This document shows, in pieces, positions 1-5,492 of a stretch of 5,492 bases of DNA. The DNA is from Hyphomicrobiales bacterium (GTDB lineage: Bacteria; Pseudomonadota; Alphaproteobacteria; Parvibaculales; Parvibaculaceae): the NCBI GenBank assembly GCA_015655095.1, contig JAATFR010000258.1:1-5492 (forward strand). The letters are read 5' to 3'. The position numbers and the translations under genes were made by a program. How positions within the stretch are numbered: position 1 is the first letter of the stretch; each line of letters starts with the position of its first letter. A model generated the notes under the pieces. That model was not told where the DNA came from and searched no databases. It saw only the letters and a program-made list of their open reading frames with translations.

Positions 1-2
1 CG

Positions 3-110
3 GACCAGCGCTGTGTCTTCGAGAATGCTCCGGGTGCCGGGCTCAACCGCGAATGCGCGCTGGGAATTAAGGCGCCGACCACGGTGTACCCAACCGCCGG
101 CGACGAATAG
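3..110 (+). CDS. 3' end of an unidentified gene (partial, tentative)
   Basis: Reading from base 3 gives 35 codons ending in TAG at 108-110; the product ends ...KAPTTVYPTAGDE. The frame is open to the left edge, so the start is outside the window. By eye most third positions are G or C (about 26 of 35), the second positions are lower, and this pattern suits real coding in this genome. Two cysteines lie in the visible part. I do not recognise the family and no function can be given. The frame starting at base 1 is also open, to 189, but its Arg/Ser/Pro-rich translation looks out of frame, and the codon-aligned minus-strand frame has no ATG, GTG or TTG start. Transcription would run toward the tRNA gene. 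Confidence is low because only 108 bases are visible. Confidence 0.35.
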   Translation, partial: DQRCVFENAPGAGLNRECALGIKAPTTVYPTAGDE

Positions 111-120
111 TATGTCGTCC

Positions 121-149
121 CCGCGCAGGCTCTTTACCGGGCTGCGCGG
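121..149 (+). repeat. 8-bp inverted repeat (possible terminator or leader hairpin)
   Basis: CCGCGCAG at 121-128 is the exact reverse complement of CTGCGCGG at 142-149, with 13 bases between. It begins 10 bases after the TAG of the preceding reading frame, where a terminator would be expected. It is followed by ATCAATTA rather than a run of T, so it is not a standard intrinsic terminator. Confidence 0.5.
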
Positions 150-161
150 ATCAATTACGAA

Positions 162-184
162 GGCGCTCCCGCGTCGCGGGCGCC
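162..184 (+). repeat. Hairpin directly 5' of tRNA-Trp
   Basis: GGCG (162-165) pairs with CGCC (181-184), and CCCGC (168-172) pairs with GCGGG (176-180) around the loop GTC, with bases 166-167 bulged. The stem ends three bases before the mature 5' end of the tRNA. It could be a leader structure in the tRNA precursor or a terminator of the upstream gene; no T tract follows it. Confidence 0.45.
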
Positions 185-187
185 CTT

Positions 188-263
188 AGGAGTGTAGCTC
201 AACTGGTAGAGCACCGGTCTCCAAAACCGGGGGTTGGGGGTTCGAGCCCCTCCACTCCTGCCA
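188..263 (+). tRNA. tRNA-Trp (anticodon CCA), CCA tail encoded
   Basis: A complete cloverleaf can be drawn. The acceptor stem is AGGAGTG (188-194) with CACTCCT (253-259), seven pairs. The D stem is GCTC/GAGC (197-200, 209-212) with loop AACTGGTA. The anticodon stem is CCGGT/ACCGG (214-218, 226-230) with loop CTCCAAA, giving anticodon CCA at 221-223, which reads the Trp codon UGG. The variable loop is five bases. The T stem is GGGGG/CCCTC (236-240, 248-252, one G-U pair) with loop TTCGAGC. The discriminator base is G260 and CCA is encoded at 261-263. A tRNA-Trp gene before secE is a familiar arrangement in alphaproteobacteria; the tRNA may be released from a transcript shared with secE-nusG, since no clear separate promoter for secE is visible. 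Confidence 0.97.
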
Positions 264-296
264 CTCTAGGCCCGGCCCGCAAGGGCCAGCCTAGGG
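264..296 (+). other. Hairpin directly 3' of tRNA-Trp
   Basis: CTAGGC (266-271) pairs with GCCTAG (289-294). Inside it GGCCC (274-278) pairs with GGGCC (283-287) around the GNRA tetraloop GCAA. Bases 272-273 and 288 form a small internal loop, and bases 264-265 can extend the stem. The helix starts one base after the encoded CCA. There is no T tract (GGTTATC follows), so it fits a tRNA-trailer processing or stabilising structure better than a Rho-independent terminator. Its function is inferred from position. Confidence 0.55.
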
Positions 297-317
297 GTTA
301 TCAACGCCAGGACGCTT

Positions 318-344
318 GACGGCGGGCCGGATTTCCGGACCGTC
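318..344 (+). other. Inverted repeat in the secE leader
   Basis: GACGG (318-322) pairs with CCGTC (340-344), and CCGG (327-330) pairs with CCGG (335-338) around ATTT, leaving CGGG (323-326) and A339 unpaired. A TTTTTT run lies at 361-366, 16 bases after the stem, too far for a standard terminator. TTGACG at 316-321 resembles a -35 box, but no good -10 box stands at normal spacing. The role is unknown. Confidence 0.4.
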
Positions 345-386
345 GAAAATCGTACTTGGCTTTTTTGCCGGAAGTCTGATAAACAG

Positions 387-584
387 ATGGCCAAGATAAA
401 TCCGCTAGAGTTCATACAACAGGTCCGGACCGAAGTATCCAAGGTGACCTGGCCCACCCGGCGTGAAACGACCATCACCACCGTCATGGTGTTTTTGATG
501 GTGGCATTCGCGACGGTTTTCTTTTTTCTGGCGGATCAGATTATGAGCCAAGGGGTAGCCCTCCTGCTCGGTATCGGCGGCTGA
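387..584 (+). CDS. secE: SecE, protein translocase subunit
   Basis: SecE is the small essential subunit of the SecYEG channel in the inner membrane; it clamps the two halves of SecY. The 65-residue product carries the SecE hallmark EVSKVTWPTRRET at 16-28, an amphipathic segment containing the near-invariant W-P pair (W22, P23). One hydrophobic membrane span follows at about 33-61, interrupted only by D50-Q51. This is the short single-span form usual outside the Enterobacteriaceae, whose SecE has two extra spans. The ATG at 387 is the natural start because the family motif follows at the expected distance; GGAAG at 370-374 is a weak and rather distant ribosome-binding site. It is 17 bases from nusG, the standard pairing. 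No frame damage is seen. Confidence 0.96.
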   Translation: MAKINPLEFIQQVRTEVSKVTWPTRRETTITTVMVFLMVAFATVFFFLADQIMSQGVALLLGIGG

Positions 585-601
585 GGAGCGGACACGAGAT
601 T

Positions 602-1132
602 ATGGCCAAGCGCTGGTACATCGTTCACGTCTATTCGAATTTCGAGAAGAAGGTGGCTGAATCCATCCGCGAGCAGGCGGAGGCAGCCGGGCTTGCCGAG
701 CACATAGAAGAAGTGCTGGTGCCGACCGAGGAAGTGGTTGAAATGCGCCGTGGTCGCAAGATCAACGCTGAGCGCAAGTTCTTCCCCGGGTACGTGCTGG
801 CGAAGATGGATCTCAATGATGAGATCTACCATCTGATCAAGAATACGCCGAAAGTGACCGGGTTTCTGGGCGCGGACAACAAGCCGTCTCCGATCCCGCA
901 GTCTGAAGTCGATCGTATCCGCCATCAGGTGCAGGAAGGCGTGGAGCGGCCCAAGCCCTCCATCATGTTTGAAATTGGCGAGCAGGTGCGGGTGGCCGAC
1001 GGTCCCTTCGCCTCGTTTACCGGTCTCGTCGAGGAAGTGGATGAGGAGAAGGCTCGGCTCAAGGTCGCGGTCTCTATCTTCGGGCGCGCAACCCCCGTCG
1101 AGCTTGAGTACGGTCAGGTCGAAAAGGTCTGA
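602..1132 (+). CDS. nusG: NusG, transcription elongation and termination factor
   Basis: NusG binds the RNA polymerase clamp through its N-terminal domain and contacts Rho or ribosomal protein S10 (NusE) through its C-terminal KOW domain, which links transcription with termination and translation. The product has 176 residues, normal for the family. The NGN domain spans about 4-115, opening RWYIVHVYSNFEKKVAESI, and includes RKFFPGYVL at 58-66 and the TPKVTGFLG segment at 82-90. The KOW domain runs from about 126, with GEQVRVADGPFASFTGLVEEV, to the end. The ATG at 602 fits the conserved MAKRWY start. GAGGAG at 583-588 overlaps the secE stop and lies 13 bases upstream, a long spacing. After the gene an 81-base spacer with regulatory RNA structure leads to rplK. 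Confidence 0.97.
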   Translation: MAKRWYIVHVYSNFEKKVAESIREQAEAAGLAEHIEEVLVPTEEVVEMRRGRKINAERKFFPGYVLAKMDLNDEIYHLIKNTPKVTGFLGADNKPSPIPQSEVDRIRHQVQEGVERPKPSIMFEIGEQVRVADGPFASFTGLVEEVDEEKARLKVAVSIFGRATPVELEYGQVEKV

Positions 1133-1141
1133 TCGACGTAT

Positions 1142-1171
1142 GTGGGAGGCGCATTGCCTGCGCCGGACCAC
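1142..1171 (+). promoter_or_regulatory. Candidate L1-binding autoregulatory site in the rplK-rplA leader
   Basis: GTGG (1142-1145) pairs with CCAC (1168-1171), and GGCGC (1148-1152) pairs with GCGCC (1160-1164) around ATTGCCT. The two helices are separated by an asymmetric internal loop, GA on the left and GGA on the right. As I recall it, the L1-binding stalk of bacterial 23S rRNA has the same order: GTGGGAG, a helix, then CGCCGG and a strand ending ACCAC. L1 is known in E. coli to repress translation of its own L11-L1 mRNA by binding a leader that copies its rRNA site. Position, fold and primary sequence together make this a good candidate for the same feedback. The resemblance is seen in the sequence; binding is inferred. 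Confidence 0.72.
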
Positions 1172-1184
1172 TAACCCGTGTCTG

Positions 1185-1205
1185 TTCCGGTTTGACCGGA
1201 AGGGG
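1185..1205 (+). promoter_or_regulatory. Hairpin abutting the rplK ribosome-binding site
   Basis: TTCCGGT (1185-1191) and ACCGGAA (1195-1201) form a perfect 7-bp stem with loop TTG. The last two stem bases are the first bases of the Shine-Dalgarno sequence AAGGGG (1200-1205), which sits 8 bases before the ATG at 1214. The fold could tune ribosome access to rplK or relay L1 binding 14 bases upstream; that role is inferred. Confidence 0.55.
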
Positions 1206-1213
1206 AATGGAAA

Positions 1214-1645
1214 ATGGCTAAAAAAGTAACTGGTTACATTAAACTGCAGGTTCAGGCTGGCGCCGCGAACCCGTCTCCGCCCATTGGTCCGGCTCTCGGT
1301 CAGCGTGGCCTGAACATTATGGAATTCTGCAAGGCGTTCAACGCCCAGACGCAGGCCATTGAAAAAGGCACGCCGATTCCGGTGGTGATCACGGCCTATG
1401 CGGACCGTTCGTTCACTTTCGTGACAAAGACGCCGCCCGTGTCTTTCTTCCTCAAGAAGAAAGCCAATCTGACCTCGGGTTCCAAGACCCCGGGCAAGGG
1501 CGCATATGCCGGTTCGATCACGAAAGCCCAATGCTACGAGATCGCTGAAATCAAGATGAAGGATCTGAACGCCAATGATCTTGACGCGGCGGTTCGGATG
1601 ATTGTCGGCTCGGCCCGTTCGGCCGGCATCGAAGTGGTGGAGTAA
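1214..1645 (+). CDS. rplK: 50S ribosomal protein L11
   Basis: L11 binds the GTPase-associated region of 23S rRNA at the base of the L7/L12 stalk, where elongation and release factors dock, and in many bacteria takes part in activating the stringent-response enzyme RelA. The 143-residue product has the usual family length. The N-terminal domain (about 1-70) contains the proline-rich PSPPIGPALGQRGLNIMEFC at 20-39, with the proline-rich helix and loop that face factors. A TKTPP linker at 71-75 leads to the rRNA-binding C-terminal domain, which includes KMKDLNANDLDAAVRMIVG at 114-132 and SARSAGIEV at 133-141. The ATG at 1214 is set by a strong AAGGGG site. It is followed after 4 bases by rplA, so the two are surely co-translated, and both lie behind the probable L1 feedback site. 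Confidence 0.97.
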   Translation: MAKKVTGYIKLQVQAGAANPSPPIGPALGQRGLNIMEFCKAFNAQTQAIEKGTPIPVVITAYADRSFTFVTKTPPVSFFLKKKANLTSGSKTPGKGAYAGSITKAQCYEIAEIKMKDLNANDLDAAVRMIVGSARSAGIEVVE

Positions 1646-1649
1646 GAAC

Positions 1650-2354
1650 ATGGCTGCCAAACTTGCAAAGCGTGTTGCCGCCACCCGCACCGGTATCGAC
1701 CCGAAGAAGTTTTACGTCCTTGAGGACGCAATCAAGCTCGTCAAGGAGCGCGCCACAGCCAAGTTCGACGAGACCATTGAGGTCGCGATCGCACTCGGCG
1801 TTGACCCTCGCCATGACGACCAGATGGTTCGCGGTGTCTGCGAACTGCCGAACGGCTCCGGCCGGACGGTGCGCGTTGCCGTGTTCGCCCGTGGCGACAA
1901 GGCGGAGGCCGCCCGCAAGGCGGGTGCCGATATCGTCGGCGCTGAAGACCTCGCCGAGATCATCCAGTCGGGCAAGATCGAGTTCGACCGCTGCATCGCG
2001 ACGCCGGACATGATGCCGCTCGTCGGCCGTCTCGGTAAGGTGCTTGGCCCGCGCGGCCTGATGCCGAACCCGAAAGTCGGCACGGTGACGCCGGATGTCG
2101 AGGCCGCTGTCGCCTCCGCCAAGGGCGGTGCCGTCGAGTTCCGCGTTGAGAAGGCCGGTATCGTCCATGCCGGTGTCGGCAAGGCAAGCTTCTCGGAAGA
2201 ACAGCTGCTGGGCAATATCCGGGCGCTCATCGAGGCCGTCCAGAAGGCGAAGCCTGCTGGCGCCAAGGGCACCTATCTCAAGCGCGTCGCCGTCAGCTCC
2301 ACGATGGGCCCCGGCGTCAAGGTTGAAACGCAGTCGATCACCGTCGGCGCGTAA
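1650..2354 (+). CDS. rplA: 50S ribosomal protein L1
   Basis: L1 forms the mobile L1 stalk that helps deacylated tRNA leave the E site, and it commonly represses its own operon by binding a leader that mimics its rRNA site. From the ATG at 1650 the product is 234 residues, the same as I recall for E. coli L1. The L1 signature lies at 129-147 (GKVLGPRGLMPNPKVGTVT), and a typical N-terminal LAKRVAATRTGIDP segment is at 5-18. The frame is also open upstream to an ATG at 1602, but those 16 codons lie inside rplK and read as non-family sequence. GGAG at 1639-1642, just before the rplK stop, is well spaced for 1650. The gene begins 4 bases after rplK ends. A candidate L1 site lies before rplK at 1142-1171. 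Confidence 0.97.
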   Translation: MAAKLAKRVAATRTGIDPKKFYVLEDAIKLVKERATAKFDETIEVAIALGVDPRHDDQMVRGVCELPNGSGRTVRVAVFARGDKAEAARKAGADIVGAEDLAEIIQSGKIEFDRCIATPDMMPLVGRLGKVLGPRGLMPNPKVGTVTPDVEAAVASAKGGAVEFRVEKAGIVHAGVGKASFSEEQLLGNIRALIEAVQKAKPAGAKGTYLKRVAVSSTMGPGVKVETQSITVGA

Positions 2355-2523
2355 TGAATTTGCCGTCCGGCCCTCATGGCCGTGCGGTGTGAAATTCCGG
2401 GTGGCTTCCCTTCGGGGCGGCGCATCCGGGACGGGATGGGTGGGGCGGGTGCGCTGGAGTGATCCGGAGCGCCCCCTTGGCCGTCCTTAAGTGTTTCCGT
2501 CATGCCTTTGGCGAGGCGGAAAC
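2355..2523 (+). other. Non-coding start of the rplA-rplJ spacer, with hairpins
   Basis: No gene is visible in this stretch. GGCC/GGCC (2369-2372, 2378-2381) closes a small hairpin. CCC-TTCG-GGG (2408-2417) is a stable tetraloop hairpin. GCGCTGGA (2451-2458) pairs with TCC and AGCGC (2463-2465, 2468-2472) around the GNRA loop GTGA, with GG bulged. GTTTCCG (2493-2499) pairs with CGGAAAC (2517-2523), with an inner GCC-TTT-GGC, directly before the L10 leader. None is followed by a T tract. A promoter for rplJ is expected here by analogy with E. coli, but I find no convincing -35/-10 pair. Confidence 0.5.
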
Positions 2524-2612
2524 CCTGTCCGAGACTGCCGGCGTTGAAGCCTTCGGGCCCAGACTTAAACGCATTCGCACGCGAAATCGTGCAAGCGGCC
2601 AGCATAGACGGG
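2524..2612 (+). promoter_or_regulatory. L10 leader: kink-turn-like site for L10-L7/L12 feedback
   Basis: CCTGTC (2524-2529) pairs with GACGGG (2607-2612), all six positions, one of them a U-G. Next comes the bulge CGAGA (2530-2534), then a second helix made by CT and GCCG (2535-2540) with CGGC and AG (2596-2599, 2601-2602). Inside are a GCC-TTCG-GGC hairpin (2549-2558), the open ACTTAA segment (2563-2568) and a GCACG/CGTGC hairpin (2577-2581, 2588-2592). The CCTGTCCGAGACT ... AGACTTAA ... GACGGG layout matches what I recall of alphaproteobacterial rplJ leaders. L10 leaders are known to bind the L10-(L7/L12) complex and lower synthesis of both proteins. The pairing is seen here; binding is inferred from family knowledge. 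Confidence 0.75.
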
Positions 2613-2632
2613 AGAAAGACGATTTTTGATGG

Positions 2633-2805
2633 CTGACGCATGTCAGTCCGATGAAATCGGTTGGACCCGGGACAGGCAAGAGCGCTGCCTGGCCACTGCA
2701 GGAGTTTTGCCTCTTGCAGATGGACGAGCGGCAAATGCCAACGGCGGTGATGCCTGGACGATCCAGGCACTTATCCGCCCCCAGGCACGCGAGGGGATCG
2801 CGTGC
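2633..2805 (+). promoter_or_regulatory. Chain of seven stem-loops between the L10 leader and rplJ
   Basis: Consecutive hairpins are: CTGAC/GTCAG (2633-2646); CCGAT/ATCGG (2648-2660); CAGGCA/TGCCTG (2673-2691); CTGCAGGAG/CTCTTGCAG with one G-U (2696-2719); a minor GGC/GCC (2730-2739); TGCCTGGA/TCCAGGCA, a perfect 8 bp (2751-2769); and GCACGCGA/TCGCGTGC, a perfect 8 bp (2785-2805). The last one ends 15 bases before the rplJ start, just ahead of its AGAGAGAG ribosome-binding site. TGCCTGG occurs twice (2686, 2751) and CCAGGCAC twice (2763, 2781), so several pairings exclude one another. This suggests the readout part of the L10 feedback switch, acting on translation; that is an inference. Confidence 0.55.
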
Positions 2806-2820
2806 GACAGAGAGAGCCAA

Positions 2821-3339
2821 GTGGATAGAGCTGAAAAGAAGGAGCTCGTGGCGCATCTCAACGGTGTCTTCGGTGAAGCCACTGTTGTCGTCGTCGCCCA
2901 CTATTCCGGCCTCACCGTTGCCCAGATCACGGATCTGCGCACGCGGATGCTGGATGCGGGAGCCTCGTTCAAGGTAACGAAGAACAGGCTCGCCAAGCTC
3001 GCTCTCGAAGGCACCCCGCTGAACGGGATCGTCGATCTGTTCACCGGGCCTACGGCAATCGCCTATTCGAATGATCCGGTCGCAGCCCCCAAGGTTGCGG
3101 CGGCGTTCGCCAAGGAAAACGACAAGCTCGTGATTCTCGGCGGCGCTATGGGCGAAACAGTTCTCAACGCCGACGGCATCCGGGCTCTTTCCGCCCTGCC
3201 GTCTCTCGATGAACTGAGAGCCAAGCTTGTCGGCATGATCCAGACGCCAGCAACCCGCATCGCGGGTGTTCTGCAGGCGCCTGGTGGACAGCTTGCGCGC
3301 GTGTTGAATGCCTATGCCACCAAGAGCGACGCGGCCTGA
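2821..3339 (+). CDS. rplJ: 50S ribosomal protein L10 (GTG start)
   Basis: L10 anchors dimers of L7/L12 to 23S rRNA and forms the base of the factor-binding stalk; the L10-(L7/L12) complex also feeds back on its own mRNA. The GTG at 2821 gives 172 residues and the family opening MDRAEKKELVAHLN (GTG read as Met). The globular rRNA-binding domain spans about 1-130, with VVVVAHYSGLTVAQITDLR at 22-40 and the FKVTKNRLAKLAL segment at 50-62. The C-terminal helix that carries L7/L12 dimers is near 145-172. AGAGAGAG at 2809-2816 is the likely ribosome-binding site. The same frame is open back to an ATG at 2629, but those 64 codons fall in the structured leader and do not look like L10, so an annotation starting there would be too long. 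rplL follows after 48 bases. Confidence 0.95.
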   Translation: MDRAEKKELVAHLNGVFGEATVVVVAHYSGLTVAQITDLRTRMLDAGASFKVTKNRLAKLALEGTPLNGIVDLFTGPTAIAYSNDPVAAPKVAAAFAKENDKLVILGGAMGETVLNADGIRALSALPSLDELRAKLVGMIQTPATRIAGVLQAPGGQLARVLNAYATKSDAA

Positions 3340-3387
3340 AGCCGTACGTCATAAACCGATCCAACCGATTAGATAGAGAACCAAAAC

Positions 3388-3759
3388 ATGGCTGATCTTG
3401 CAAAGATTGTTGATGAACTGTCGAGCCTGACCGTTATCGAGGCTGCCGAGCTTTCCAAGCTCCTTGAAGAGAAGTGGGGCGTTTCCGCCGCCGCTCCTGT
3501 CGCCGTTGCCGCTGCTGCCGGTCCGGCTGCCGCTGCTGTGGAAGAGCAGACCGAGTTCACGGTCGTTCTTGCCGCCATTGGCGACAAGAAAATTGAGGTC
3601 ATCAAGGAAGTTCGCGCGCTGACGGGCCTTGGCCTGAAGGAAGCCAAGGACCTCGTTGAGGCTGCGCCCAAGCCCGTCAAGGAAGGCCTGACCAAGGACG
3701 AGGCCGAGAAGGCCAAGGTCGCGCTCGAGAAGGCTGGCGCCAAGGTCGAACTCAAGTAA
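3388..3759 (+). CDS. rplL: 50S ribosomal protein L7/L12
   Basis: L7/L12 is the only multicopy ribosomal protein. Its dimers hang on L10 and recruit and stimulate the GTPase factors (EF-Tu, EF-G, IF2, RF3). The 123-residue product is normal in length. The N-terminal dimerisation and L10-binding domain is about 1-33 (ADLAKIVDELSSLTVIEAAELS). A flexible Ala/Val/Pro-rich hinge lies at 33-51, encoded by a low-complexity GCC/GCT stretch near 3487-3540. The factor-binding domain from about 54 onward includes KKIEVIKEVRALTGLGLKEA at 67-86. The ATG at 3388 follows a weak GAGAA site (3376-3380). The gene needs several-fold more product than rplJ; the 48-base gap before it is short and I see no promoter there, so extra output would come from translation or mRNA stability. 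Confidence 0.97.
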   Translation: MADLAKIVDELSSLTVIEAAELSKLLEEKWGVSAAAPVAVAAAAGPAAAAVEEQTEFTVVLAAIGDKKIEVIKEVRALTGLGLKEAKDLVEAAPKPVKEGLTKDEAEKAKVALEKAGAKVELK

Positions 3760-3786
3760 TTTTCGAGTTCTGACGAATATCTGGCG

Positions 3787-3886
3787 GGACGGTTCGCGAA
3801 AGCGGGCCGTCCTGTCGGCCCCTCAACCGGGGGGCGTAAAATCTCAAGGCCATATGGCCTGGCTTCGGACAAATGGTCCGCAAGCC
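3787..3886 (+). other. Four stem-loops in the rplL-rpoB spacer
   Basis: (1) GGACGGTTCGC (3787-3797) pairs with GCGGGCCGTCC (3802-3812) around the GNRA loop GAAA: 11 pairs, two of them U-G. (2) GCCCC (3818-3822) pairs with GGGGC (3831-3835). (3) AGGCCATATGGCCT (3847-3860) is a perfect 14-bp palindrome. (4) GGCTTCGGAC (3861-3870) pairs with GTCCG and AAGCC (3876-3880, 3882-3886), ten pairs with one bulged C; it ends 27 bases before the rpoB ATG. None has a T tract. In E. coli this spacer holds an attenuator and an RNase III site that set rpoBC output relative to rplJL; a similar role is inferred here. Confidence 0.55.
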
Positions 3887-3913
3887 GATGAAAAGCGGTC
3901 GCGAGGAATAGAC

Positions 3914-5492
<1,579 letters not shown>

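Noticed and set aside
1..185. Codon-aligned minus-strand frame that reads like protein
   Set aside because: It has no ATG, GTG or TTG start and begins at a stop at the tRNA boundary; the resemblance probably mirrors the plus-strand frame.
316..350. TTGACG at 316-321 as a -35 box for secE
   Set aside because: No acceptable -10 box occurs 16-18 bases downstream; GAAAAT at 345 is too far.
361..366. TTTTTT run after the 318-344 inverted repeat, as an intrinsic terminator before secE
   Set aside because: The run begins 16 bases after the stem, too far for an intrinsic terminator, and stopping there would cut off secE.
1602..1649. In-frame upstream ATG extending rplA by 16 codons
   Set aside because: The extension lies inside rplK, and the MAAKLAKRVAATRTG start at 1650 has its own ribosome-binding site and the usual family length.
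536..1690. 384-codon open frame on the minus strand across nusG and rplK
   Set aside because: It is the antisense shadow of two certain genes; its Arg/His-rich translation has no family features and arises from high GC with few stops.
3354..3369. AACCGAT repeated twice before rplL
   Set aside because: It is a 7-base repeat in a short spacer with no further structure, and chance is enough to explain it.

Overview
The window is a core ribosomal-protein and RNA-polymerase locus from an alphaproteobacterium, with all supported genes on the + strand in the order (unknown 3' end) - tRNA-Trp - secE - nusG - rplK - rplA - rplJ - rplL - rpoB (cut by the window end). The group is suggested by the short SecE with one membrane segment, by NusG opening MAKRWYIVHVYSNFEKKV, by RpoB opening MTQSFTGRTRVRK, by tRNA-Trp directly before secE, and by the GTG start of rplJ behind a long leader. 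The sequence is GC-rich with strong G/C preference at third codon positions. I cannot name the genus; a Hyphomicrobiales/Parvibaculum-like organism is a guess.

Layout. 1-110: probable C-terminal end of an unidentified gene. 111-187: two inverted repeats. 188-263: tRNA-Trp (anticodon CCA) with encoded CCA, followed at once by a hairpin. 297-386: secE leader with another inverted repeat. 387-1132: secE and nusG. 1133-1213: leader with a striking mimic of the ribosomal L1-binding stalk, plus a hairpin touching the rplK ribosome-binding site. 1214-2354: rplK and rplA, 4 bases apart. 2355-2820: a 466-base non-coding stretch holding several hairpins, the L10 kink-turn leader (about 2524-2612) and a chain of seven stem-loops running down to rplJ. 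2821-3759: rplJ (GTG start) and rplL. 3760-3913: spacer with four stem-loops. 3914 onward: rpoB, cut inside rifampicin-resistance cluster I.

How the parts work together. SecE is the small essential subunit of the SecYEG translocon. NusG couples RNA polymerase to the ribosome or Rho. L11, L1, L10 and L7/L12 build the two mobile stalks of the 50S subunit, and RpoB is the polymerase beta subunit. The non-coding gaps look like the control layer: an L1 feedback site before rplK-rplA, an L10-L7/L12 feedback site before rplJ-rplL, and a structured spacer that probably sets rpoB output relative to rplL. No mobile element, CRISPR array, defence system or new protein system is visible. The parts most worth a second look are the RNA structures in the spacers.
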